A stretch of DNA of 26,120 nt from positions 1 to 26,120 of the forward strand of contig PLXC01000103.1 in the NCBI GenBank assembly GCA_003151275.1. Reading direction: 5' to 3'. This DNA comes from Candidatus Melainabacteria bacterium (lineage in GTDB: Bacteria > Cyanobacteriota > Vampirovibrionia > Obscuribacterales > Obscuribacteraceae). Of this stretch, positions 7,889 to 14,124 are shown piece after piece. The notes under the pieces were generated by a model, which was given only the letters and a program-made list of their open reading frames with translations, was not told the DNA's origin and did not search any database. Positions within the stretch are counted from its first letter, which is position 1. The number at the start of each line of letters is the position of its first letter. Made by a program: the position numbers and the translations under genes.

Positions 7889-7912
7889 GGGCGTCCTACA
7901 GAGCGGACGCCC
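7889..7912 (-). promoter_or_regulatory. 8-bp perfect hairpin in the 5' region of the small secreted protein gene
   Basis: GGGCGTCC (7889-7896) and GGACGCCC (7905-7912) form an 8-bp G/C-rich stem around an 8-base loop, about 95 bases before the start codon of the 93-aa gene. No U-tract follows on the minus strand, so it is not a standard terminator. It could be a second stop signal after tuf or an mRNA-stabilising or regulatory stem. Confidence 0.45.
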
Positions 7913-7960
7913 GGTTGCGACGCCAAGACGCTCGCTTAATTCGCCACCACATCTGGTGCT

Positions 7961-7994
7961 AATTAAAAAGACCGCGTCTTGCGACGCGGCCTTT
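7961..7994 (-). terminator. Rho-independent terminator after tuf
   Basis: CCGCGTC (7972-7978) and GACGCGG (7983-7989) make a 7-bp G/C-rich stem with a TTGC loop. The minus-strand continuation is TCTTTTTAATT. It lies about 20 bases after the tuf stop codon and ends the tRNA-tuf transcript. Confidence 0.9.
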
Positions 7995-8014
7995 AAATTA
8001 TTCGTTCATTCGAA

Positions 8015-9199
8015 TTAGGTGATGATCGTTGCGACCACGCCCGCTCCGACGGTTCTGCCGCCTTCACGAATTGCGAACCTCATTCCTTCTTCAACGGCAA
8101 CAGGCTGAATCAATTCAACTTCCATTGCTACGTTGTCGCCAGGCATGACCATTTCAACACCTTCCGGTAATTTGATGCTGCCTGTAACGTCTGTAGTTCT
8201 GATGTAGAACTGAGGTCTGTAGCCAGGGAAGAATGGAGTGTGACGTCCACCTTCTTCTTTGCTGAGGATATAAACTTCAGCATTGAATTTTGTGTGTGGC
8301 TTGATTGAATTTGGCTTAGCGATTACTTGACCGCGTTCAATCATTGTCTTGTCGATACCTCTGAGCAGCACGCCTACGTTGTCGCCAGCCATACCGGAAT
8401 CCAATGTCTTTTGATACATTTCAACGCCGGTTACGGTTGTTTTGCGTGTGTCTTGCAAGCCTACGATTTCGACTTCTTCGCCAACCTTTACTTGTCCGCG
8501 TTCAATACGTCCTGTAGCAACGGTACCGCGACCGGTGATACTGAAAACGTCTTCAACTGCGAGCAGAAACGGTTTGTCGATGTCGCGAACTGGGGTTGGG
8601 ATGAATGTATCAACCGCTTCCATCAATTCAGTGAGCTTAGCTTCTTCGGCAGGATCTCCGGCAAGTGCCTTCACCGCGCTACCGCGAATGAAAGGAACAT
8701 CATCGCCAGGGAACTGATACTTAGTCAACAATTCGCGTGCTTCAAGTTCAACGAGATCGAGCAATTCAGGATCGTCGACGAGGTCGCACTTGTTCAAATA
8801 GACCACGATGTGCGGAACACCGACCTGACGTGCAAGCAAGATGTGCTCACGTGTCTGGGGCATAGGACCATCGTTGGCTGAGATGACGAGAATTGCGCCA
8901 TCCATTTGGGCTGCGCCGGTAATCATGTTTTTGATGTAGTCGGCGTGTCCTGGGCAGTCTACGTGACTGTAGTGGCGATTTTTTGTTTCATACTCGACGT
9001 GCGCGGTATTGATTGTGATACCACGTGCTTTTTCTTCTGGGGCGGCATCGATTTCGTCATATTTTTTGGCCTTGGCTTGGCCGCTCTTTGCCAGAAACGT
9101 AGTGATCGCTGCTGTAAGCGTAGTCTTGCCATGGTCAACGTGCCCGATCGTGCCAATGTTCACGTTTGGTTTATTTCTTTCGAACTTCTGGCGGGCCAT
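8015..9199 (-). CDS. tuf: Elongation factor Tu
   Basis: EF-Tu carries aminoacyl-tRNA to the ribosomal A site in a GTP-dependent manner. The 394-aa protein is full length. GTPase motifs: P-loop GHVDHGKT (residues 19-26), switch I with [27 protein letters not shown] and the SAVKAL motif. Domains 2 and 3 follow, with the conserved [20 protein letters not shown] and [20 protein letters not shown]. It begins [20 protein letters not shown] after an AAGGAG site. It is preceded by three tRNA genes and not by fusA, the tufB-type arrangement. No second copy is in the window. The sequence resembles cyanobacterial EF-Tu, but that is an impression from reading, not an alignment. Confidence 0.99.
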   Translation of the reverse strand: MARQKFERNKPNVNIGTIGHVDHGKTTLTAAITTFLAKSGQAKAKKYDEIDAAPEEKARGITINTAHVEYETKNRHYSHVDCPGHADYIKNMITGAAQMDGAILVISANDGPMPQTREHILLARQVGVPHIVVYLNKCDLVDDPELLDLVELEARELLTKYQFPGDDVPFIRGSAVKALAGDPAEEAKLTELMEAVDTFIPTPVRDIDKPFLLAVEDVFSITGRGTVATGRIERGQVKVGEEVEIVGLQDTRKTTVTGVEMYQKTLDSGMAGDNVGVLLRGIDKTMIERGQVIAKPNSIKPHTKFNAEVYILSKEEGGRHTPFFPGYRPQFYIRTTDVTGSIKLPEGVEMVMPGDNVAMEVELIQPVAVEEGMRFAIREGGRTVGAGVVATIIT

Positions 9200-9282
9200 C
9201 CTCTCAACTCCTTCAACAATGTTGCTGTGCTCTAACTATTTAAATACAAGGACCAAAGTGTCTTAAAACGCGCTTGGTAAAA

Positions 9283-9357
9283 TGGAGCCCATGACGAGAA
9301 TCGAACTCGTGACCTCCCCCTTACCAAGGGGGTGCTCTACCGCTAAGCTACATGGGC
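9283..9357 (-). tRNA. tRNA-Thr (anticodon GGT), CCA encoded
   Basis: A 75-base cloverleaf. The acceptor stem is GCCCATG/CATGGGC, the D arm GCTTAGCGGTAGAGC, the anticodon stem CCCCC/GGGGG with loop TTGGTAA, and the T arm ACGAG-TTCGATT-CTCGT. The anticodon GGT reads ACC. The 3' CCA is encoded, unlike in the two upstream tRNAs. It lies 83 bases before the tuf start codon. The preceding 98-base spacer holds a small GGCTC/GAGCC hairpin (9378-9391), possibly a processing signal. Confidence 0.97.
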
Positions 9358-9455
9358 ACGCGTGACCCATTTATTATGGCTCAAATGAGCCGACTTAGTC
9401 GCACCTCCTAAGGTTGCCTTTAGAAATCAAGGTTTCCCAGGCAAGGGGAACAGAT

Positions 9456-9538
9456 TGGGCAGAACTGGATTCGAACCAGTGTAGGCTTTCGCCAACGAGT
9501 TTACAGCCCGTCTCCTTTAGCCACTCGGACATCTGCCC
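9456..9538 (-). tRNA. tRNA-Tyr (anticodon GTA)
   Basis: An 83-base class II tRNA with a long variable arm. The acceptor stem is GGGCAGA/TCTGCCC with discriminator A. The anticodon stem ACGGG/CTCGT holds loop CTGTAAA, and the T arm is ACTGG-TTCGAAT-CCAGT. CCA is not encoded. It starts 5 bases after the tRNA-Thr(TGT) gene, so the two are surely co-transcribed. Confidence 0.97.
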
Positions 9539-9543
9539 TTACA

Positions 9544-9615
9544 AGCCGGTGATGGGATTCGAACCCGCAACCGACGGTTTACAAAACCGTTGCTCTACCA
9601 TTGAGCTACACCGGC
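9544..9615 (-). tRNA. tRNA-Thr (anticodon TGT)
   Basis: A 72-base cloverleaf without encoded CCA. The acceptor stem is GCCGGTG/CACCGGC, the D arm GCTCAATGGTAGAGC, the anticodon stem ACGGT/ACCGT with loop TTTGTAA, and the T arm closes on TTCGAAT. It reads ACA-type Thr codons. It is the first gene of the tRNA-tuf transcript, about 28 bases after the -10 box. Confidence 0.97.
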
Positions 9616-9642
9616 AATAGCGCCTGCAGAGCGCGATCGGCA

Positions 9643-9672
9643 ATTCTACTAGCATTATTTAAGTCGTGTCAA
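9643..9672 (-). promoter_or_regulatory. Sigma-70-type promoter for the tRNA-tuf transcript
   Basis: On the minus strand there is a perfect TTGACA (-35, at 9667-9672), an 18-base A/T-rich spacer and TAGAAT (-10, at 9643-9648). The predicted start would be about 20 bases before the first tRNA. The strength fits a stable RNA and EF-Tu operon. Confidence 0.8.
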
Positions 9673-9857
9673 TGGCGCCAGAGATCGCGACTAGCCAAGC
9701 GGTGCTACAGGCATTTCTTTTGCACTCGGTCGAGATCATTTTAGCTTGCTTCGGGCGCACATGCGCCGCTTCGCACGCCATTTTTTTCCTTTTCCTATCA
9801 ATAAGATTTATGTTGCCATGCCTGCAGACAACTGCGTCGCGGCCCTAGAATCGCTAA

Positions 9858-10379
9858 ATGCTGCGCATCCTCGACGACTGGAAACCGCATTCGCAAGATG
9901 AAGAGTCCAAGCGAGCATATTTTTTTCTCCATATGATTGGTGCGCAATGTATGTCACACGTGGAGAGCGTTCTGACTGAGGCCAAGGAAATCGCACCGAT
10001 TCCAATGTCTGACGTAATGCGCTGCACGAAACTTCTTGTCTGCATTTCGAGCTACCTATCGGTGGTTGAACAATCTGATCTCAAGCCGTATACATGGCTC
10101 ACTGACTGGCTCTTGCAAGTTCTCACTCAACTCGATGAGTTGATCCCCGATCCGCCTGCACGCGGAATGACAGAGCTTTTGGGTGAACTTGATCGAGAAG
10201 GAATGATCAAACTGGCGACAGAAAGCACTTGCTTGATTCTGACTTTGAGACGCAGTGAGTTCCAGACATTTGTTGCCAACCTGCTGACGCAAGATCAAGC
10301 TTATAGAAATGAGCTTCTTGTCATGGCGCTTTGCCAGCCGATCGACGCTCTGCTCGACCATGTCTCGATATTCAGTTGA
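9858..10379 (+). CDS. Hypothetical protein, 173 aa, mostly helical
   Basis: I do not recognise this gene. The protein looks soluble and helix-rich: MLRILDDWKPHSQDEESKRA, then segments such as WLTDWLLQVLTQLDELIPDP and GMTELLGELDREGMIKLATE. It has no signal peptide, no clear membrane span and no catalytic motif. It runs convergently toward rlmB with 31 bases between the stops. The ribosome binding site is weak (GAATCG before the ATG), so the exact start is uncertain; the Met in HMIGAQC is an alternative. It is believed real because it is long, has balanced composition and fills an otherwise empty stretch. The antisense frames there have poorer composition. Confidence 0.65.
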   Translation: MLRILDDWKPHSQDEESKRAYFFLHMIGAQCMSHVESVLTEAKEIAPIPMSDVMRCTKLLVCISSYLSVVEQSDLKPYTWLTDWLLQVLTQLDELIPDPPARGMTELLGELDREGMIKLATESTCLILTLRRSEFQTFVANLLTQDQAYRNELLVMALCQPIDALLDHVSIFS

Positions 10380-10410
10380 GGTTCAAATGAACAGCATAGG
10401 AGGCGGTGGC

Positions 10411-11487
10411 TTATCCCTTCAAATAACCTGCACCTTGCAATTGTCTGACGACTTCATAAAAGACGATGCCTGCTGCCACTGACGCATTCAGTGATTCTGT
10501 CTTGCCGAGCATCGGAATCTTCAACAGCATGTCGCAATTTTCTTTGACGAGGCGGCTCATGCCCGTGCCTTCACTGCCAATGACAAGTGCAAGCGGTCTG
10601 ACAAGATCAACCTTTGTATATAGATCGCCTTGATTGGAGTCCAACCCGGCAATCCAGAAGCCCGCTTCCTTCAAATCTTTAATTGCTAGCACCAGATTGT
10701 GGATTCTAACAATAGGCAAAGTGGCAAGCGCGCCTGCACTTGTTTTAGCGACTATTCCCGTTAATCCCGCCGACCGTCTGGCCGGCAAGAGAAGACCCTT
10801 CAATCCCGCTGACTCAGCCACTCTTATGATTGCCCCCAAGTTATGCGGATCTTCTATGCCGTCCACAATTGCAACCACGCTGCCGTTGAGGGAGTCTGGG
10901 GATGATTGCTTTAAGCGCTCGAGAAAATCGCTCAGCTCCCAAAACTCGGCGGCGCTAATTTGAGCGGCGATGCCCTGATGCACTTGATTCGGACCAACCA
11001 GGTAATCGAGCTTGCGTCGATCGCAAATAACGACAGGTATGCGTTGGGACTTCGCTAACTGTTTGATGCGGTCGACTTTGCGGTCAGGATGATCGAGTGC
11101 AGACATGTAGATCTTACTGATCTCTGGTTTCTTGATTTGTCCGCGCGGGCCGCCATCGGCGCCTTCCTCAGCATCATCTGTTTCATTGTCTTCCAGAAAA
11201 GCGAGCACCGAATTTTTTCCAAAGATCAGCTCAGTGCCATCTTCTTGTTCGCCATGATCACTATTTGTCGACTTGGCTCGATCGCCTTGTCCACGCTGAT
11301 CGCTTTGCCCTCGCGTATCTCGAGAGCCACGCTGATCGCTTTGTCCTCGCGGATCTCGAGAGCCACGTTGATCGCTTTGCCCTCGCGGATCTTGAGAGCC
11401 ACGCTGATCGCTTTGTCCTCGTGGATCCCGAGAGCCTCGCTGGTCACGTTCTTTTGGACCTCTGGGTCCGCGTTGGTCCTCAGGCAT
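10411..11487 (-). CDS. rlmB: SpoU/TrmH-family rRNA 2'-O-methyltransferase (RlmB-like) with repeat-rich N-terminal tail
   Basis: Members of this family methylate a ribose 2'-OH in rRNA or tRNA using S-adenosylmethionine; RlmB modifies G2251 of 23S rRNA. A substrate-binding domain begins near residue 87 (ELIFGKNSVLAFLEDNE) and ends near VHQGIAAQISAAEFW. The knotted catalytic domain has all three motifs: NLGAIIRVAESAG (about residue 213), LVIGSEGTGMSRL (about 300-312) and IPMLGKTESLNASVAAGI (about 326-343). The chain is 358 aa against about 245. The extra part is an N-terminal tail of about 85 residues built of a 12-residue repeat (DQRGSRDPRGQS type), plus an acidic insert after residue 97. A GGAG site precedes the ATG. 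The precise target (23S G2251 or another) is not provable from sequence alone. Confidence 0.9.
   Translation of the reverse strand: MPEDQRGPRGPKERDQRGSRDPRGQSDQRGSQDPRGQSDQRGSRDPRGQSDQRGSRDTRGQSDQRGQGDRAKSTNSDHGEQEDGTELIFGKNSVLAFLEDNETDDAEEGADGGPRGQIKKPEISKIYMSALDHPDRKVDRIKQLAKSQRIPVVICDRRKLDYLVGPNQVHQGIAAQISAAEFWELSDFLERLKQSSPDSLNGSVVAIVDGIEDPHNLGAIIRVAESAGLKGLLLPARRSAGLTGIVAKTSAGALATLPIVRIHNLVLAIKDLKEAGFWIAGLDSNQGDLYTKVDLVRPLALVIGSEGTGMSRLVKENCDMLLKIPMLGKTESLNASVAAGIVFYEVVRQLQGAGYLKG
11276..11452 (-). repeat. 36-bp tandem repeat coding the RlmB-like N-terminal tail
   Basis: On the plus strand a 36-base unit beginning TGATCGCTTTG.CCTCG restarts at 11297, 11333, 11369 and 11405, with a decayed partial copy on each side. 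It is in frame with the methyltransferase gene and encodes SDQRGSRDPRGQ-type units. Copies differ by a few silent or conservative changes (GTATCT, GGATCT, GGATCC). It looks like expansion by replication slippage. Confidence 0.9.
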
Positions 11488-11635
11488 AATCGCTCCGTTA
11501 ACTTTGTGGGCAAAGCACCATGGACGTTCATTCGATCGGTGGTTATCCTAGGATGGTCTGGCAATACCCGAGGGCGAAAGCCTTCCGAGGGCTCGACCAT
11601 CGACAACATTCAAATCTTATAGTGTAATTCGCCTT

Positions 11636-11863
11636 ATGATGTACGACGTATTCTTTTTCGGTATGCCTCTGGTCCTGGCAGTTTGCTTCGGGGCCCATGC
11701 TGTACGCGACCAGAATGCGTCATTCTGGCGCCCTTCATTTGCATGTTTCGCGTACTGCGCCTTCTATCTGGCGGGTGGTCGCGATGTTCTGCTTTACCTA
11801 ACTGTCTGCATTATGATGGGCGGCGGCGCGCTTTCTTCCGGTTGGGCAGGGCTGCCAGGCTGA
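11636..11863 (+). CDS. Possible small membrane protein, 75 aa
   Basis: The frame starts with two ATGs and encodes MMYDVFFFGMPLVLAVCFGA, then a polar stretch (HAVRDQNASFWRPS) and a second hydrophobic half (FACFAYCAFYLAGG and LLYLTVCIMMGGGAL). Two membrane spans are likely. There is no ribosome binding site, but a TATAGT box ends only about 10 bases before the ATG, so a nearly leaderless transcript is conceivable. Its stop codon directly abuts the stop of the opposite-strand gene at 11864. An overlapping frame (11683-11889) is less plausible. I am not sure this is a gene. Confidence 0.4.
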   Translation: MMYDVFFFGMPLVLAVCFGAHAVRDQNASFWRPSFACFAYCAFYLAGGRDVLLYLTVCIMMGGGALSSGWAGLPG

Positions 11864-12157
11864 CTAATTCGAGCTGCGAACTTTCTTAGTCGTTGTCGGT
11901 ACGGAATGTCGGTTTTGCTGGGCCTCGGCGAGGGTGCGCATGACGATGTTGTGCTTCTTGAGCCAACGAGAGATGGTATTTGGATCACACCATTTATCTT
12001 GCTCTTCTCGGTAAGCCTTGGCTATTTCAACCGTGCTCAGTTTTTCTTTGACATACTTTTGAGTAAGCCAATCTTTGTCCTGATAGAGCATCTTTGTTCT
12101 TAGAGTCTTGCCCACTTGCCCCGGCCCCTTTTGAATGAATCGAACTTTCGGCGACAT
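11864..12157 (-). CDS. Small helix-turn-helix DNA-binding protein, 97 aa
   Basis: The centre (about residues 28-75) reads DKDWLTQKYVKEKLSTVEIA, then KAYREEQDKWCDPNTISRWL and KKHNIVMRTLAEAQQN. This is a helix-turn-helix of the kind attached to homing endonucleases and phage or intein proteins ('W.. YV...LST.EIA....... TI..WLKKH.I..R...EA'). No nuclease domain is attached. The ends are basic (MSPKVRFIQKGPGQVGKT and TTTKKVRSSN). It lies back to back with selA (91 bases between starts) and may regulate it or itself. The binding site before the ATG (12155-12157) is weak. The fold assignment is fairly secure; the role is not. Confidence 0.75.
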   Translation of the reverse strand: MSPKVRFIQKGPGQVGKTLRTKMLYQDKDWLTQKYVKEKLSTVEIAKAYREEQDKWCDPNTISRWLKKHNIVMRTLAEAQQNRHSVPTTTKKVRSSN

Positions 12158-12248
12158 AAACCATACTACATATTCTAATTGTCGGTGCTGCCTGGACTTC
12201 TGACAAGACCTAACCTAAGCTTTTAACAACTTCTCTGGTCAAGAACGC

Positions 12249-13652
12249 ATGGACAAATTGCAGCCACCCCCTGACGCAAAGCGGCTTCCGCAGGTTGATA
12301 AGATGCTTAGGCATCCAATTCTTTTGTCGCTGCAAGAGGAATTCAGGCGGGAGATTCTGGCCGAAATGACGAGGCGCGTACTTGCAGATTATCGGTCGGA
12401 CGGAAATCAGAATGAAGTGCCCGATCAAATAGAGGATATCGCCAAAGAAATTCGAAGCAGGTTAATGAGGCTGATCGCTGGGAATTTGACAAAAGTAATA
12501 AACGGCACCGGCATTATTTTGAGCACGAATTTAGGGCGCGCTCCACTACCTTTGGCAGCTGTTAATAAGGCTATTCAAATTCTCCAGGGCTACTCAAATT
12601 TGGAAGTTGATTTGGAAAGCGGCAAGCGCGGCGAGCGTGTAAGCGCTATCGAAGAGCTTCTCAGCGTTTTAACAAAATGCGAGGCAGCGATTCTCGTCAA
12701 CAATAATGCGGCTGCTGTGATGCTGACAGTGACGGCGCTTGCCCACCAAAAGGAGGTCGTAGTATCACGAGGCGAGTTGATCGAAATCGGTGGCAGCTTT
12801 CGCCTACCGGATGTAATCGAGTCGGCTGGCGCTTCTTTAAAAGAAGTGGGAACCACAAATCGCACTCGAATTGCCGACTATGAGCGAGCCATTAACGACA
12901 AGACTGGCATTCTGCTTAAATGTCATCGTTCGAATTTCGAAATCTCAGGCTTCACCGAAGAAGTTAACACAGCAGAATTAGTCGCTCTTGGTGCGACGCA
13001 CAAAATTCCAGTTGTGGAAGACCTTGGTAGCGGCGCACTTCTCGACTATTCCAAATTGGGCATGAAGTATGAGCCCACAGTTGCCGAGGTGGTGGCGCAC
13101 GGTGTGGACCTCGTCATGTTCTCTGCCGATAAGCTCATGGGTGGCTCACAATCGGGCATCATCTGCGGCAAGTCGAAGTATGTCAAAGCACTGCGCACCA
13201 ATCCTATGTATAGAGCACTAAGGGCGGACAAATTGTCGATTGCTCTTTTAGAACAGGTCTTGTGTCAATATCTGCGCCTCACTCCAGAGCAACACATACC
13301 AGTCATGCAAATGGCGATCGTACCGGCTGAGACGCTGAAAACGAGAGTCGATCGATTTATTGAAACGGCGAAGTTAGCAGATTGTTGGCAGCTGGAATTA
13401 GTGGCGACCCGCTCCGCCTTTGGTGGCGGAACACTACCCGGTCACACCATCGAAAGTTTTGGTATCACTATCAGGCGCGAGCACACGGACAAAAAGAGTT
13501 TGTCGCCTGACAAGCTCCTCTCATTATTACGCCAGGCACCAATTCCAGTCATTGCAATGATTCAAGACGACAAAGTTGTAATCGACTTTAGAACGGTACA
13601 ACAGCAGGACGAGGGGCATTTGCTCAAGTCTCTAAAAAGTTTGCCGGCTTGA
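12249..13652 (+). CDS. selA: L-seryl-tRNA(Sec) selenium transferase (selenocysteine synthase)
   Basis: SelA converts seryl-tRNA(Sec) to selenocysteinyl-tRNA(Sec) with selenophosphate, using pyridoxal phosphate. The 467-aa length is normal. The N-terminal domain is present (RLPQVDKMLRHP), followed by VINGTGIILSTNLGRAPLPL, the glycine-rich NNNAAAVMLTVTALA, RGELIEIGGSFRLPDVIESA and EVGTTNRTRIADYERAI. The cofactor Lys is K295 in MFSADKLMGGSQSGIICG. The acidic residue preceding the cofactor site is seen in VEDLGSGALLDYS. All hallmarks of true bacterial SelA are intact. The start ATG (12249) lacks a strong binding site. No selB, selD, tRNA-Sec or selenoprotein gene is visible in the window, so the rest of the pathway must lie elsewhere. 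The gene is divergent from the small HTH gene. Confidence 0.95.
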   Translation: MDKLQPPPDAKRLPQVDKMLRHPILLSLQEEFRREILAEMTRRVLADYRSDGNQNEVPDQIEDIAKEIRSRLMRLIAGNLTKVINGTGIILSTNLGRAPLPLAAVNKAIQILQGYSNLEVDLESGKRGERVSAIEELLSVLTKCEAAILVNNNAAAVMLTVTALAHQKEVVVSRGELIEIGGSFRLPDVIESAGASLKEVGTTNRTRIADYERAINDKTGILLKCHRSNFEISGFTEEVNTAELVALGATHKIPVVEDLGSGALLDYSKLGMKYEPTVAEVVAHGVDLVMFSADKLMGGSQSGIICGKSKYVKALRTNPMYRALRADKLSIALLEQVLCQYLRLTPEQHIPVMQMAIVPAETLKTRVDRFIETAKLADCWQLELVATRSAFGGGTLPGHTIESFGITIRREHTDKKSLSPDKLLSLLRQAPIPVIAMIQDDKVVIDFRTVQQQDEGHLLKSLKSLPA

Positions 13653-13677
13653 AATTAGAAAATGAAGTGCAAATACC

Positions 13678-13706
13678 TTTAGGTTCACAAATCAAGGGGA
13701 TATAAT
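13678..13706 (+). promoter_or_regulatory. Candidate promoter for the 91-aa membrane protein gene
   Basis: There is a perfect TATAAT (13701-13706), preceded by TTTAGG (13678-13683) at 17-base spacing. It lies about 60 bases before the ATG at 13769 and just after the selA stop. The -10 box is strong and the -35 box weak. Confidence 0.55.
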
Positions 13707-13768
13707 TCCAGCTACAGCGGAAATTTTTGGCAACTTGAGACAGATTACGTGAGGATTGTGAGGCTTAT

Positions 13769-14044
13769 ATGACAGACGGAAGCGGAACTGAAATTACATT
13801 GGCTACACTGGCGAAGAAGATTGATGAGCAAGCAAGATTTTCGCGCAGCGTCTCAATCATCTGCACACTGAGTATTCTCGGTGTTATGTTTTACACCCTG
13901 ACTGAAATGTTCAGCAACTTGCCAAACATGATCATTCTTCAATTCATGGGCAATCTGGAAAAGATTAACCAAGAATGGAAAGCGATCGATCAAACGCACG
14001 CTAAAACTAAATCGGATTTGCCAGTACCACCGGCAGTCAAGTAA
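13769..14044 (+). CDS. Single-span membrane protein of unknown function, 91 aa
   Basis: I do not recognise this gene. The N-terminal 28 residues are polar and possibly helical (TLATLAKKIDEQARFSRS). A hydrophobic segment follows (VSIICTLSILGVMFYTLTEM), possibly extended by PNMIILQFMG. The C-terminal part is polar (NLEKINQEWKAIDQTHAKTK) and ends in a proline-rich PVPPAVK. GAGG lies about 8 bases before the ATG. It has its own candidate promoter and a terminator downstream, so it is probably monocistronic. One membrane span with a cytoplasmic N terminus is the simplest topology. Confidence 0.75.
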   Translation: MTDGSGTEITLATLAKKIDEQARFSRSVSIICTLSILGVMFYTLTEMFSNLPNMIILQFMGNLEKINQEWKAIDQTHAKTKSDLPVPPAVK

Positions 14045-14095
14045 TTTAATCGAAGGTGCGGCATGGCTGTGCCTCACCGATTGATTCAGTAGCTA

Positions 14096-14124
14096 GGGGC
14101 GCGAAAGCGCTCCCATTACTTTTT
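14096..14124 (+). terminator. Terminator of the 91-aa gene, overlapping the 3' end of the opposite gene
   Basis: GGGGCGC (14096-14102) pairs with GCGCTCC (14107-14113), with one G-T wobble and a stable GAAA tetraloop. On the plus strand it is followed by CATTACTTTTT. The T-tract overlaps the stop codon of the minus-strand 809-aa gene. On the minus strand no U-run follows, so termination there is less certain. Confidence 0.7.

Noticed and set aside
8327..8881. 184-aa open frame antisense to tuf
   Set aside because: tuf is certain here; the long antisense frame reflects its strongly biased codon use.
9358..9455. Possible tRNA-Gly in the spacer between tRNA-Tyr and tRNA-Thr
   Set aside because: No T-arm TTCRA motif, no acceptor pairing and no anticodon stem could be found; only a small hairpin.
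9666..9848. 60-aa plus-strand open frame between the tRNA promoter and the 173-aa gene
   Set aside because: It overlaps the -35 box of the tRNA promoter, has poor composition and no binding site.
11276..11452. CRISPR-like periodic repeats
   Set aside because: The period is a continuous 36-base coding repeat with no spacers, in frame with the methyltransferase.
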